A DNA stretch of 64,000 nucleotides from Pseudooceanicola nitratireducens (GCF_900109195.1 NZ_FNZG01000003.1:248001-312000); one strand, 5' to 3'; positions 25,743 to 35,521 are shown, counted from the stretch's first letter. The notes: generated by a model not told the origin, from the letters alone. Translations and numbers: made by a program.

Positions 25743-28424
25743 CTATTGGGCGGCCATGGCATCGCTGGCGGGAAGCGTCACCCGGAAGGCCGCCCCGCCC
25801 TGCCCCGGCAGATAGGTGATCGACCCGCCCAGACGCACCATGATCTCGCGACAGATGGCCAGCCCAAGCCCCGCGCCCCCGGCCTGCTGATGGCCGACGC
25901 GGCTGAACTTTTCAAAGATCAGATCCTGCTCCTCGGCGGCGACGCCGCTGCCGTTGTCGATGAAATCGACGATCAGGATGCCGTCCATGTCGCGGGCCGA
26001 GATGCGCAGCTCCTGCTCCTTGGCATCGCAGTATTTCTGCGCGTTGGCGATCAGGTTGATGAAGACCTGCGCCAGGCGGTCGCGATCCGTGCGCAGATCC
26101 GCATCCAGCGCGCCGCGCAGGGTCAGCCGCATGGCACCGCGATCCGCCCCGGTGGCGGATATCGCGTGATCCAGCACGGCCCGCAGCGGCCCGGAAGAGA
26201 CATTCATCCGCACCTGCCCGTTTTCAAGCACCGAAAGATCCAGCAGGTCATCCAGAAGCCGCGTCAGGCGCACCGCTTCGCCATGGATGATCCCGGCGTA
26301 TTTGACCTTTTCCTGCGGCTCCAGCGTGTCGGTGTCGCGCATGATTTCCGAAAACGCCCGGATCGAGGTCATGGGCGTGCGCAATTCGTGGCTGATCTGG
26401 GACAGGAAGGCATCCTTCTGCACCGAAAGCGCGGTCAGCTTTTCGTTGGCCGCGCGCAGCTGGCGGGCGGTGCGCTCCAGCTCGGCCGATTGCGCCTCGA
26501 GCTGGCTGGAATGTTCCATGATCTGCGCGGTCTCATCCGCCACGGCCAGAAGATCCTCGACCGAGACATTGGCCCCGCCGGTGATCTGCCCGATCATCGC
26601 ATGCGCCGTCGCCGCGCCGACGGAGCCCGACAGGGCACGTTCCAGGCGGCGCAGGAAATCCGGTGTCGGTTCAGGCAGATAGCCCTGAAGCCCCTGATCC
26701 TCGGCGGCGATGCGGAACAATTCCTGCGCGTCGCGGGCCCCCAGGATGCGCTGCGCCATGATCATCAGATCCTCGCTTTGCGCCATGGCCCCGGACCAGC
26801 CGCGGGTGGCACCGGAATGGTCGAAGACATTGACGAACTGCGCGCCCTGCAGCCTCTCCATCGGGGACGGGAAGGTCAGCAGGCAGGTCACGACAAAGAC
26901 GCCGGTGTTCAGCAGAAGCGACCACAGCACCCCGTGCACCAGCGGATCCAGCCCCTGGATGCCGAACAAGGCATAGGGCCGCAGCCAGCCGATGCCGAAG
27001 GGGCCGTCGACCATCACCGCGCCCGGCAGGATCATGTCCGGCCCGAAACTGGGCAGGAACAGGCACCACAGCCAAAGCCCTCCGCCCACGACCAGCCCCG
27101 CCAGCGCGCCGATGCGGTTGGCCCCGCGCCAGAACAGCCCGCCGATCAGAGCCGGCAGGAACTGCGCCACGCCGGAAAACGAGATCAGCCCGATCGCCGC
27201 CAGCGCGGAACTGCCCCCCGAGACGCGGTAATACAGATAGCCAAGCGCCAGCACCCCGATGATCGACAGCCGCCGCGCGGTGATGACCACATAGCGCACG
27301 TCGCCCGACACCATCGCGCCCCCGACCTGGCGCGACAGCCAGATCGGCATGACGATATGGTTCGACACCATGGTCGACAGCGCGATCGAGGCGACGATCA
27401 CCATCGAGGTGGCCGAGGAAAAGCCGCCGATGAACGACAACAGCGCCAGCCCGTTCTGCCCTTCGGCCAGCGGCAGGGACAGCACGAATAGATCGGGGTT
27501 CGAGCCTTCGGGCAGCAGGTCCAGCCCGGTGACGGCAATGGGCACGACGAAAAGGCTCATCAACAGCAGATAGGCGGGAAAGGCCCAGGATGCGGTGCGC
27601 AAATGGCCCTCTTCCTCGTTCTCGACGACCAGAACCTGGAACATCCGCGGCAGGCACAGGAAGGCCGCCGCCGAAAGACCCGTCAGGGCCAGCCAGCGGT
27701 CGGGCTGGATCTGCCAATCCCCCAGGCGCGAGGCATCGATCCGCGCCAGCGTTTCCGAAACGCCGCCGCCGATGCCCCAGACTACGAAGACCCCCACGGC
27801 CATCAGCGCCACCAGCTTGACCACTGCCTCGACCGCGATGGCCATGACGACCCCGTGGTGGCGTTCGTTTGCGTCCAGGTTCCGGGTGCCGAAAAGCACG
27901 GTGAAAAAGGCCAGGCCCGCCGCCACCCAGAAGGCCGTCGAATTCTGGTCGGACAGCGGACGCACCGTCGCGTCGGCCAAAGAAAAGCTTGCAACAGAAA
28001 GGGTTACGGACTGAAGCTGCAAGGCAATGTAAGGCGTGGTGCCAATCACGGCGAGCAGAGTTACCAGAACACCTAAAAGGTTCGACTTACCGTATCGGGA
28101 TGAAATCAGGTCCGCGATCGAGGTGATGTTCTGCGACCGCCCGATCCGCACCAGTTTGCGCACCGCCCAGAACCAGCCGATCATGACAAGCGTCGGGCCG
28201 ATGTAGATCGTCAGGTATTCCATCCCCGACCGCGCCGCGTATCCGACCGCGCCGTAAAAGGTCCAGGCGGTGCAATAGATCGACAGCGACAGCGTGTAGA
28301 CCCAGGGCGAGCGCAGCCAGGCCCCGCGCCCGCGAAAGGCCGCGCGTTCGGCCCCGAAGGCCACCAGGAACAACAGCGCCACATAGGCCAGGCAGACGCC
28401 GATCAGAAGGTTGAGTGAGGGCAT
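25743..28424 (-). CDS. Sensor histidine kinase with sodium:solute symporter domain (CbrA/CrbS type)
   Basis: A large 893-residue membrane kinase. Residues 1 to about 520 are a sodium/solute symporter domain with about 13 helices (for example GGFSSATSMVIVASIALSTM). Residues about 545-640 look like the STAC linker domain (DLMIMAQRILGARDAQELF), then a coiled coil to about 670. HisKA has its phospho-acceptor His679 in FLSQISHELRTP; the ATPase domain shows NLIANAQ, DNGSGV and GAGLGLAI. CrbS in Vibrio and Pseudomonas senses acetate or a related compound and turns on acs; CbrA senses histidine. Here acsA lies 8 kb away with an ABC importer. Its start overlaps the small membrane gene's stop by one base. 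Confidence 0.92.
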   Translation of the reverse strand: MPSLNLLIGVCLAYVALLFLVAFGAERAAFRGRGAWLRSPWVYTLSLSIYCTAWTFYGAVGYAARSGMEYLTIYIGPTLVMIGWFWAVRKLVRIGRSQNITSIADLISSRYGKSNLLGVLVTLLAVIGTTPYIALQLQSVTLSVASFSLADATVRPLSDQNSTAFWVAAGLAFFTVLFGTRNLDANERHHGVVMAIAVEAVVKLVALMAVGVFVVWGIGGGVSETLARIDASRLGDWQIQPDRWLALTGLSAAAFLCLPRMFQVLVVENEEEGHLRTASWAFPAYLLLMSLFVVPIAVTGLDLLPEGSNPDLFVLSLPLAEGQNGLALLSFIGGFSSATSMVIVASIALSTMVSNHIVMPIWLSRQVGGAMVSGDVRYVVITARRLSIIGVLALGYLYYRVSGGSSALAAIGLISFSGVAQFLPALIGGLFWRGANRIGALAGLVVGGGLWLWCLFLPSFGPDMILPGAVMVDGPFGIGWLRPYALFGIQGLDPLVHGVLWSLLLNTGVFVVTCLLTFPSPMERLQGAQFVNVFDHSGATRGWSGAMAQSEDLMIMAQRILGARDAQELFRIAAEDQGLQGYLPEPTPDFLRRLERALSGSVGAATAHAMIGQITGGANVSVEDLLAVADETAQIMEHSSQLEAQSAELERTARQLRAANEKLTALSVQKDAFLSQISHELRTPMTSIRAFSEIMRDTDTLEPQEKVKYAGIIHGEAVRLTRLLDDLLDLSVLENGQVRMNVSSGPLRAVLDHAISATGADRGAMRLTLRGALDADLRTDRDRLAQVFINLIANAQKYCDAKEQELRISARDMDGILIVDFIDNGSGVAAEEQDLIFEKFSRVGHQQAGGAGLGLAICREIMVRLGGSITYLPGQGGAAFRVTLPASDAMAAQ

Positions 28425-28858
28425 CAGAGGCCCTCCGGCGTCCGGGGCGTGGGATTGGCCGTCTTGGATGCCCCCGGATCAGCGGACGTATCGGCGGACG
28501 TATCATTGGGCGTATCCGTCACAGGCCCCGGCATCGGCCGGCGCGCGGCCTCTGCACCGCGATCGGCCAAGGTGTCGCCGGCCTCAGCGCTCAGCGCATC
28601 GCTCAGATCCTTGTCGGCGTCGGGCGTCAGCACCGCCGCCAGGGCCGCCGCCGCCAGCGACAGCACCGCCCAGCAGCCAAAGACATAGATCATCGCGACC
28701 GAGGTGCTTGGCGTGCCCTCTGCCCCGCCCTGCGGCCAGAGCAGCGGCACCCCCATCAGCACCGCCCCGAAGATCGGCAACAGCCGCGCCGCATCCGCCA
28801 GCCGCCGCTGGCGATAGCTGACCCGGCCCAGGAACAGGGGGATGCGACGGTCGCTCAT
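28424..28858 (-). CDS. Small membrane protein coupled to sensor kinase
   Basis: A 144-residue protein with two hydrophobic segments (about 22-42 and 55-80), then a 60-residue hydrophilic tail rich in Asp, Ala, Pro and Thr, probably disordered. Its stop codon overlaps the kinase start codon (TGATG), so translation of the kinase depends on it. It has no known domain. A role as accessory subunit of the kinase is inferred from the coupling only. The start at 28858 has a weak ribosome site (GAAGGG farther upstream). Confidence 0.7.
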   Translation of the reverse strand: MSDRRIPLFLGRVSYRQRRLADAARLLPIFGAVLMGVPLLWPQGGAEGTPSTSVAMIYVFGCWAVLSLAAAALAAVLTPDADKDLSDALSAEAGDTLADRGAEAARRPMPGPVTDTPNDTSADTSADPGASKTANPTPRTPEGL

Positions 28859-28898
28859 CGTCCGCGGCCCTTCACATCATGCATGGCAAATGGCGCGC

Positions 28899-29267
28899 TC
28901 ATGACGCGACAAGGGCGTTCGCGGCTTCCAGAACTTCGGCGTTCGAAAAAGGTTTCGCCATGAAGCGGCTGGCCCCGAGGCTTTGCGCCAGCTCACGGTC
29001 CTGGGTCTGGCCGCGCGCGGTCAGCATCAGCACCGGCAACGCGGCCGTGCCTTCCTCGGCCCGCAGGTCGCGCAGGATGTCGAACCCCGACCGCCCCGGC
29101 AGCATCACGTCGAGAATCACCAGATCCGGCCGGCGCGAGGCCACCGCATCCACCGCATCCACCCCATTGGAATGCGTCACCACCCGCCAGCCATCGCGAG
29201 ACAGGATAAAGCTGATCGCTTCGATAATGTTCGGTTCATCCTCGATAACGAGAACCGTTCTCTCCAT
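28899..29267 (-). CDS. Stand-alone response regulator receiver (CheY-like)
   Basis: A 122-residue protein that is a receiver domain and nothing more. The acidic pair is at residues 9-11 (IEDE), the phosphorylated Asp is in LVILDVMLPG (Asp near 52), the Thr is in LMLTARG and the Lys in FMAKPFSN. The usual CrbR partner has a LuxR-type output domain; here it is absent, so the output must be another protein. The gene precedes the membrane-protein/kinase pair by 40 bases in the same direction and is first in the operon. It has GGAGGGGGG before the ATG at 29267. Confidence 0.92.
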   Translation of the reverse strand: MERTVLVIEDEPNIIEAISFILSRDGWRVVTHSNGVDAVDAVASRRPDLVILDVMLPGRSGFDILRDLRAEEGTAALPVLMLTARGQTQDRELAQSLGASRFMAKPFSNAEVLEAANALVAS

Positions 29268-29449
29268 CCCGTCCCCCCTCCAACGAAACGGTCGATCCCG
29301 CCTCCTCTTGCCGGACCGAGGCCAAAGCCTGCCCCATCCTCTGCCTCAAGTCAAAGCGTCCTGTCAAAGCGGCATCGCCCCGCAGGGCGCGGGATCGGCG
29401 CGAATTTCGGCCAAAACCGCCACTTTCGCCCCCTTGGTTCGCGCCCGGA

Positions 29450-30790
29450 TCACCCCTCGCGTGCCATGATCGAGGGCTCGCGCCGGGACAGGCAGTTCAC
29501 GCGCGGGCAGATCCGGCAGGTCAGACCGACGCGCTGGCTGCCCGTCTCCAGGCGGTCCTGCGGCCAGATCAGCATATGGGCGCGCAGACCCGGATCGGCC
29601 CCTGGGCGCACCGGATGATCGGGTTCGGCCACCGCATAAGTCAGGAACGCCCCTTCGTTGCGCCCCGCCAGCTGGATCGCCTGCCGGATCGGGAAGACCG
29701 GACGCGACAGCGCGGCGAACAGCGGCCACAGCGGACAGGCCGCCCCGTAGCGCGGCAGGCTGAAGCCCTGCGCCTCTTTCCGATACAGCAACGTGCCCGA
29801 GGCATCGGCGATCACCAGCCCCGGCGCGGCGGGCAAAAGGCGCTCGGCCACGTCCTGCGGCAGCGCGATCAGCCGCCGCATCACCAGCGCCGGGCTGACC
29901 CCCAGATCCGCGGCAAGCGCCGTTGGATCGGGGGCCTCGGCCTCGCGCTGCGCTTTCCTTGCGGCCTCCAGCGCGGTGACGAGCCTGTCTTGCGGAAGGG
30001 TCGCGGCGTCCCGGGCCAGCCGGGTCAGGCGGTCCCGCGCCAGGGCCTGCGCGGCGCTGGTGTCAAAGCTTTGCCCCGCAAGGGCGGCTTCGATGTCGTC
30101 TTCGGCCACCGCAGCCCCTTCCAGTTCCGCAAAGGAATGGCCCGCCTTGTCCAGGAAGGCGTCCAATTCGTCCTGGGGCGAATTCAACGACACCTCCTTG
30201 CGCTGGCCCGCGTCCAATTCATTGACTAGCCGCTGTGCCCCTTCGGCCAGGCGGGCGCTGTCTTCGTGGATGTTGCGGTGGAAACGGTCGCGCCATTCCG
30301 GTTCGATCTGCTTGGTCTCAACCAGGATCGACGAGGCGGAATGGATCGCCGTGACGGTCGACAGGACCTCGTGCAGGGAGGCCGCCAGCAGCGGGTCATG
30401 GGCCAGACGGTCGGTCAGCGCCTCGACCGCCTGCTCCAGCCGCCCGATGCGGACCTGCTGATCCGCCAGAAGCCGCGCCCAGCCGGGGAAGCGGCCCGCG
30501 AATTCATCGGCCGTCTCGGCCTCGGCCCCCGCTCCGGGGCTGGCCGAAGCAGCATCGCGCAGGGTGGCCACAAGCGCGGCCTCGGCCCCTTCGGTCAGAT
30601 GCGCGGGTTCGGCCCCCAGGACCGCCGCGATGTCCAAAAGCAGCTTTCCGCCGATTCTGCGCCGGTTGTGTTCGATTAGGTTCAGGTACGAGGCCGAGAT
30701 CCCCGCCTGTCGCGCCAGATCGGCCTGACGCAGGCCCATCATTACCCGCCGATCGCGGATCCGGCTGCCTGTCAGTCCCGTTTTCGCCAT
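29450..30790 (-). CDS. ScfR/RamB-like short-chain fatty acyl regulator (HTH + DUF2083)
   Basis: A 446-residue XRE-type regulator. The helix-turn-helix is at about 8-62 (LRQADLARQAGISASYLNLIE). Relatives are ScfR, RamB and mycobacterial PrpR, which control acetate, propionate and glyoxylate-cycle genes. Residues about 130-195 resemble a histidine-kinase dimerisation helix pair (SLHEVLSTVTAIHSASSI). The C-terminal DUF2083 region has cysteines in AACPLWPLF and then three in LTCRICPRVNCLSRR, the pattern that binds a 4Fe-4S cluster in PrpR. The start has GGAGGA. It is divergent from the ABC importer, sharing a 226-base control region with palindromes. Confidence 0.88.
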   Translation of the reverse strand: MAKTGLTGSRIRDRRVMMGLRQADLARQAGISASYLNLIEHNRRRIGGKLLLDIAAVLGAEPAHLTEGAEAALVATLRDAASASPGAGAEAETADEFAGRFPGWARLLADQQVRIGRLEQAVEALTDRLAHDPLLAASLHEVLSTVTAIHSASSILVETKQIEPEWRDRFHRNIHEDSARLAEGAQRLVNELDAGQRKEVSLNSPQDELDAFLDKAGHSFAELEGAAVAEDDIEAALAGQSFDTSAAQALARDRLTRLARDAATLPQDRLVTALEAARKAQREAEAPDPTALAADLGVSPALVMRRLIALPQDVAERLLPAAPGLVIADASGTLLYRKEAQGFSLPRYGAACPLWPLFAALSRPVFPIRQAIQLAGRNEGAFLTYAVAEPDHPVRPGADPGLRAHMLIWPQDRLETGSQRVGLTCRICPRVNCLSRREPSIMAREG

Positions 30791-30879
30791 GCGTCCTCCG
30801 GTTGCATTTCCCGTGACGTATCAAGGGCTTTCTGCGGTGCGAAATAATTTCTTTACAATGTATACCATGGCGTAGTGCA

Positions 30880-30891
30880 TTTGTTTACAAA
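30880..30891. promoter_or_regulatory. Candidate regulator site TTTGT-TT-ACAAA
   Basis: An inverted repeat in the divergent promoter between the ScfR-like gene and the importer. The arms TTTGT and ACAAA are separated by two bases. It resembles the AT-rich TTTGCAAA core of RamB boxes in Corynebacterium, a relative of this regulator. Confidence 0.4.
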
Positions 30892-30948
30892 AAAACTTAA
30901 CGATTAAAGTGACTTGTTGATCGGTTTTACTAACGCTTTGTATAGTTT

Positions 30949-30960
30949 CTTTGCACAAAG
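30949..30960. promoter_or_regulatory. Candidate regulator site CTTTG-CA-CAAAG
   Basis: A second inverted repeat in the same control region, 57 bases before the importer's first start codon, with a near copy TTTCTTTACAATG at 30848-30860. The arrangement of two or three similar boxes fits a single regulator acting on both divergent genes. Confidence 0.4.
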
Positions 30961-31016
30961 TGCGCGCGGGCCCGCAGAGGAGGCGGACCTGCATCCATAT
31001 AATCGGGAGGAAACTG

Positions 31017-32363
31017 ATGACCAAACCGACCCTGTCACGTCGTGGCGTCCTGAAAACCGGCGCTGCCGCCGGTGTAGGCCTGGCCCTGCCAACCTACCTG
31101 TCCGCCGCAAGCCACGCAGGCTTCACCAACGCGCCCCAGGGCGGCACGGTGACCCTGGGCTTCAACGTGCCCCAGTCCGGCCCCTACGCAGACGAAGGTG
31201 CAGACGAACTGCGCGCCTACCAGCTGGCCGTCGAACACCTGAACGGTGAAGGCGACGGCGGCATGCTGCAGACCTTCAGCTCCAAGGTGCTGGAAGGAAA
31301 CGGCATCTTGGGCAAGAAGGTCGAATATGTGACCGGCGACACGCAGACCAAGTCTGACGCCGCACGTGCTTCGGCCAAGTCCATGATCGAAAAGGACGGC
31401 GCGGTGATGATCACCGGCGGTTCGTCCTCGGGCGTGGCGATCGCCGTCCAGGGCCTCTGCCAGGAGGCAGGCGTGATCTTCATGGCCGGCCTGACCCATT
31501 CGAACGACACCACCGGCAAGGACAAGAAGGCGAACGGCTTCCGTCACTTCTTTAACGGCTACATGTCGGGCGCAGCCCTGGCACCGGTGCTGGCAGCCCA
31601 GTACGGCAACGACCGCAAGGCCTATCACCTGACCGCGGACTACACCTGGGGCTGGACCCAGCAGGAATCGATCGCGGCCGCGACTGAGGCCCTTGGCTGG
31701 CAGACCGTGAACAACGTTCTGACGCCGCTGGCTCAGACCGACTTCTCGTCCTACATCGCGCCGGTCCTGAACTCGGGTGCCGACGTTCTGGTTCTGAACC
31801 ACTACGGCGGGAACATGGTCAACTCTCTGACCAACGCGGTCCAGTTCGGCCTGCGCGAGAAGATCATCGACGGCAAGCAGTTCGAGATCGTCGTTCCGCT
31901 GTTCTCGCGCCTGATGGCACGGGGTGCGGGCGAAAACATCAAGGGCATCCTTGGGTCGACCAACTGGCACTGGTCGCTGCAGGATGAGGGCACCAAGGCC
32001 TTCGTGCAGTCCTTCGGCACCAAGTACGGCTTCCCGCCGTCCCAGGCTGCGCACACCTGCTATGTGCAGACCCTGCTGTACGCAGACGCCGTGGCCCGCG
32101 CCGGTTCGTTCAACCCCTGCGCCGTGGTCGAAGCCCTGGAAGGCTTCGAATTCGACGGCCTGGGCAACGGCCCGACCCTGTACCGCGCCGAAGACCACCA
32201 GTGCTTCAAGGACGTTCTGGTCGTGCGCGGCAAGGAAAACCCGACCTCTGAGTTCGACCTTCTCGAAGTTGTCGAAGTCACGCCCCGCGCGCAGGTCGAA
32301 TACGCACCCGATCACCCGATGTTTGCCGGCGGCAACCTCGGTCAGTGCAACCCGGGCGCATAA
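31017..32363 (+). CDS. ABC transporter substrate-binding protein (HAAT / Peripla_BP_6 family)
   Basis: A 448-residue periplasmic receptor. It has a Tat-type signal: SRRGVLKTGAAAGVGLAL, processed near AASHA. The body has the Venus-flytrap pattern of amide/amino-acid binding proteins (GGTVTLGFNVPQSGPYADEG, MITGGSSSGVAIAVQGLC). Five cysteines occur in the mature chain, including two near the end (DHQCFKD, GQCNPGA), more than usual. GGGAGGAAA precedes the ATG at 31017. It leads a five-gene importer with both permeases and both ATPases, followed by acsA. Members of this family bind branched-chain amino acids, urea or short amides; the ligand here is not read from sequence but may be a short-chain acyl compound. 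Confidence 0.9.
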   Translation: MTKPTLSRRGVLKTGAAAGVGLALPTYLSAASHAGFTNAPQGGTVTLGFNVPQSGPYADEGADELRAYQLAVEHLNGEGDGGMLQTFSSKVLEGNGILGKKVEYVTGDTQTKSDAARASAKSMIEKDGAVMITGGSSSGVAIAVQGLCQEAGVIFMAGLTHSNDTTGKDKKANGFRHFFNGYMSGAALAPVLAAQYGNDRKAYHLTADYTWGWTQQESIAAATEALGWQTVNNVLTPLAQTDFSSYIAPVLNSGADVLVLNHYGGNMVNSLTNAVQFGLREKIIDGKQFEIVVPLFSRLMARGAGENIKGILGSTNWHWSLQDEGTKAFVQSFGTKYGFPPSQAAHTCYVQTLLYADAVARAGSFNPCAVVEALEGFEFDGLGNGPTLYRAEDHQCFKDVLVVRGKENPTSEFDLLEVVEVTPRAQVEYAPDHPMFAGGNLGQCNPGA

Positions 32364-32370
32364 ACCGATC

Positions 32371-32396
32371 GTAGGGTGGGCTTCGGTCCACCCTAC
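32371..32396 (+). terminator. Intercistronic hairpin after the binding-protein gene (REP-like)
   Basis: GTAGGGTGG (32371-32379) pairs perfectly with CCACCCTAC (32388-32396), loop of eight. It lies eight bases after the stop codon, within a 138-base gap before the permease gene. It may protect the binding-protein message or act as a partial terminator; the sequence also resembles dispersed palindromic repeats of proteobacteria. Confidence 0.6.
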
Positions 32397-32501
32397 CCTT
32401 CGATCTTCCCTTAGACGGCCCTCTGCGGGGCCGAAACGTTACCGATCCCCCGTTTTGCGGGCCGGGGACGTGCATCCAAAAAACACTCGATGGTGGGGAC
32501 A

Positions 32502-33524
32502 ATGGACGCAATCATCCTTCAAATCCTGAACGGCCTGGACAAGGGCAGCGCCTATGCGCTGATCGCCCTTGGCCTGACGCTGATCTTCGGCACGCTCGGC
32601 GTGGTCAACTTCGCCCACGGCGCACTTTTCATGATCGGGGCCTTCTGCTCGGTCACCCTGTCCAAGCTGCTGAACCTCAGCTTCGAGACGGTGGATCCGA
32701 CCCAGAAGGACTTTCTTGGCAATCCGCTGAAGGTCAAAACCCCTTATGTCCAGGAATGGTTCGGCCCCGAGGTGGGTGCCGCCATCATCGACTGGTCCGT
32801 GCCCCTGGCGATCCTGTTTGCGATCCCGATCATGCTGGCCGTCGGCTATGTCATGGAACGCGGCCTGATCAAGCATTTCTACAAGCGTCCCCACGCTGAT
32901 CAGATCCTGGTGACCTTCGGCCTGGCCATCGTCCTGCAGGAAATCGTGAAATTCTACTTCGGCGCAAACCCGATCCAGACCCCCGCCCCCGATGCGCTGT
33001 CGGGCGTGGCGACGATTGGCGGCAGCTTCGGGCTGAACATCTCGTACCCGGTCTGGCGTCTGGTCTATATCGCCTTCTCGGGGCTGCTGATTTTCGGTGC
33101 CTTTGCCTTCCTGCAGTTCACCACCTTCGGCATGGTTGTCCGCGCCGGCATGGCTGACCGCGAAACCGTGCAGCTTCTGGGCATCGACATCGACCGCCGC
33201 TTCACCATCATGTTCGGCATCGCCGCCGCCATCGCGGGCCTGGCCGGTGTGATGTACGGTCCGATCAACGCGCCCAACTATCACATGGGCATGGACTTCC
33301 TGGTGCTGTCCTTCGTGGTCGTGGTTGTCGGCGGCATGGGATCGCTTCCCGGTGCGGTCCTGGCAGGCTTCCTGCTGGGTATCCTGGAGGCCTTCGCCTC
33401 GACCACCTGGGCGACGACCACCATCCCCGGCATCAACCAGATCATCATCTACCTCGTTGCAATCATCGTCCTTCTGACCCGTCCGCGCGGTCTGATGGGC
33501 AAAAAAGGCGTGATGGAGGACTAA
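32502..33524 (+). CDS. ABC transporter permease, LivH family
   Basis: A 340-residue inner-membrane permease with about eight helices. Family features are [20 protein letters not shown] at the start, [13 protein letters not shown] (the LivH signature) and the cytoplasmic loop [20 protein letters not shown] that docks the ATPase. I chose the ATG at 32502; GGTGGGG lies eight bases upstream, while an ATG at 32490 would put that site inside the gene. It follows the binding-protein gene after a hairpin-containing spacer and is separated from the LivM-type gene by only four bases. Confidence 0.93.
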   Translation: MDAIILQILNGLDKGSAYALIALGLTLIFGTLGVVNFAHGALFMIGAFCSVTLSKLLNLSFETVDPTQKDFLGNPLKVKTPYVQEWFGPEVGAAIIDWSVPLAILFAIPIMLAVGYVMERGLIKHFYKRPHADQILVTFGLAIVLQEIVKFYFGANPIQTPAPDALSGVATIGGSFGLNISYPVWRLVYIAFSGLLIFGAFAFLQFTTFGMVVRAGMADRETVQLLGIDIDRRFTIMFGIAAAIAGLAGVMYGPINAPNYHMGMDFLVLSFVVVVVGGMGSLPGAVLAGFLLGILEAFASTTWATTTIPGINQIIIYLVAIIVLLTRPRGLMGKKGVMED

Positions 33525-33528
33525 TCCC

Positions 33529-34731
33529 ATGTTTGGCCTTAAAAACACCGACCTGCGCCTTCTGCTGATCGTCTTCGTGCTGACGATGGCTGCGCCCTTC
33601 ATCCTCAACCCCTTCCCGACGGAAAGCGGGCTGGCCCAGTTCAACGCGGGCTACCCGGACCTGATGCAGAAGTTCGTGATCTTCGGCATCTTCGCCATCG
33701 GCTTCAACATCCTCTTCGGCCTGACCGGATACCTGTCCTTCGGTCACGCCGCCTTCCTGGGCGTGGGGTCCTACGCCTGCGTGTGGATGTTCAAGCTTCT
33801 GGGGTACAACGTCGTGCCGGGCATCCTGCTGTCGATCGTCGTCTCGGGCCTGTTCGCCCTGTTGATCGGGGTGATCACCCTGCGCCGCTCGGGGATCTAC
33901 TTCTCGATCCTGACGCTGGCCTTTGCCCAGATGTCCTTTGCGCTGGCCTATTCGGTTCTGTCGAACCCCAAGTTCAACCTGACCAACGGTGAAACCGGCC
34001 TTCAGGTCTATGCCGACGATCCGCAGTGGTTCCATTCGGACCGCCTGCCCGATCTGCCGCACCTGTTCGGTCTGTCCATGCGGGCCACCCACAAGATGCA
34101 GCTCGGTGCCTGGGAATTCCAGTTCAACGCCGGCTACTACATGTGCGCCGTGATCATGCTCGTCTGCTTCTACCTGGCCATCCGCATCTTCCGGTCGCCC
34201 TTTGGCCTGATGCTGCGTGCGGTGAAATCGAACCAGCAGCGGATGAACTATACCGGTCTGAACTCGCGTCCCTACACCCTGGCGGCCTTCGTGATCTCGG
34301 GCATGTATGCCGGTCTGGCCGGTGGCCTTCTGTCCGCCGTCGACCCGCTGGCAGGTGCGGAACGGATGCAGTGGACCGCCAGCGGTGAGGTCGTTCTGAT
34401 GACCATCCTCGGCGGTGCCGGCACCCTGATCGGTCCGGTCCTGGGCGCAGGCCTGATCAAGTACTTCGAGAACATCTTCTCGAAGATCAACGAAAGCGTG
34501 CTGCACCAGTGGTTCGGTTTCCTGCCCGATGGCCTGGAAGACTTCGTCATCACCCTGATCTATCCCTTCGTGGGCAAGGGCTGGCACCTGACCCTGGGCC
34601 TGATCTTCATGCTGGTCGTGATCTTCCTGCCCGGCGGGCTGATCGAAGGTGGCCAGCGTATCGGACGCGCCCTGCGCGGCAAGAAAGCCTCGGATGCCGG
34701 TAAATCGGCCTCGACCGAGCCTGCGGAATAA
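33529..34731 (+). CDS. ABC transporter permease, LivM family
   Basis: A 400-residue second permease of the importer with about ten helices. The core [21 protein letters not shown] and the EAA-like loop [20 protein letters not shown] are typical of LivM/UrtC. It has an 80-residue loop (about 140-205) with acidic and aromatic residues not seen in plain LivM. It starts four bases after the LivH-type stop, so the permeases form a co-translated heterodimer. Its C-terminal tail is basic and Ser-rich. Confidence 0.93.
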   Translation: MFGLKNTDLRLLLIVFVLTMAAPFILNPFPTESGLAQFNAGYPDLMQKFVIFGIFAIGFNILFGLTGYLSFGHAAFLGVGSYACVWMFKLLGYNVVPGILLSIVVSGLFALLIGVITLRRSGIYFSILTLAFAQMSFALAYSVLSNPKFNLTNGETGLQVYADDPQWFHSDRLPDLPHLFGLSMRATHKMQLGAWEFQFNAGYYMCAVIMLVCFYLAIRIFRSPFGLMLRAVKSNQQRMNYTGLNSRPYTLAAFVISGMYAGLAGGLLSAVDPLAGAERMQWTASGEVVLMTILGGAGTLIGPVLGAGLIKYFENIFSKINESVLHQWFGFLPDGLEDFVITLIYPFVGKGWHLTLGLIFMLVVIFLPGGLIEGGQRIGRALRGKKASDAGKSASTEPAE

Positions 34732-34743
34732 GGAGACACCACA

Positions 34744-35508
34744 ATGGGTATTCTTGAAGTCAAGAACGTCAACAAGCGCTTCGGCGGTCTCCAGGCCCTG
34801 GGCGACGTCAACCTCAGCGTGGCGGAAAATACCGTCCATGCGATCATCGGGCCGAACGGCGCGGGCAAATCCACCCTGCTGAACGTGCTGGTCGGCAAGC
34901 TGATCCCCGACACCGGGTCGGTCATGTTCGACGGCCAGTCGGTCCTGGGCCGCAAACCGTTCGAGATCAACCAGATGGGCATTTCCCGCGTGTTCCAGAC
35001 ACCCGAGATCTTCGGCGACCTGAGCGTGATGGAAAACATGATGATCGCCTGTTTCGCCAAGCGTGACGGCGCGTTCAAGATGCAGGCCATCGGGTCGATG
35101 TGGTCCGAAAAGGATGTCGTCGAAAAGGCCGAACACATGCTGGAAAGCATGAACCTGGCCGACAAGCGCGAGATGCACACCGCGTCCATGTCGCGCGGCG
35201 ACAAGCGCCGGATGGAAATCGCCATGTGCCTGGCCCAGGAACCGCGGCTTCTGTTGCTGGATGAACCGACCGCGGGCATGGCCCGCGCCGACACCAACAA
35301 CACGATCGACCTGCTGAAGAAGATCAAGGAAGACCGCGACATCACCATCGCGATCATCGAACACGACATGCATGTCGTCTTCTCTCTGGCGGAACGGATC
35401 ACCGTGCTGGCCCAGGGCACCCCCCTGGTCGAGGACACGCCGGAAAACATCAAGGGCCACCCCAAGGTGCGCGAAGCCTACCTGGGCGAAACCCAGGTTG
35501 CAGCGTAA
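34744..35508 (+). CDS. ABC transporter ATP-binding protein, LivG family
   Basis: A 254-residue ATPase. Walker A is GPNGAGKST near residue 38, Walker B LLLLDEPTAGMA near residue 175, and the H-loop His is in IIEHDMHVVF. The ABC signature reads MSRGDKRRMEIAM rather than the usual LSGGQ; this variant is seen in the amide-type branch of LivG proteins. It ends in AYLGE, the standard C-terminus of LivG. It begins 12 bases after the LivM-type gene and pairs with the LivF-type ATPase downstream. Confidence 0.93.
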   Translation: MGILEVKNVNKRFGGLQALGDVNLSVAENTVHAIIGPNGAGKSTLLNVLVGKLIPDTGSVMFDGQSVLGRKPFEINQMGISRVFQTPEIFGDLSVMENMMIACFAKRDGAFKMQAIGSMWSEKDVVEKAEHMLESMNLADKREMHTASMSRGDKRRMEIAMCLAQEPRLLLLDEPTAGMARADTNNTIDLLKKIKEDRDITIAIIEHDMHVVFSLAERITVLAQGTPLVEDTPENIKGHPKVREAYLGETQVAA

Positions 35509-35521
35509 CAGGCGGAAAGCG

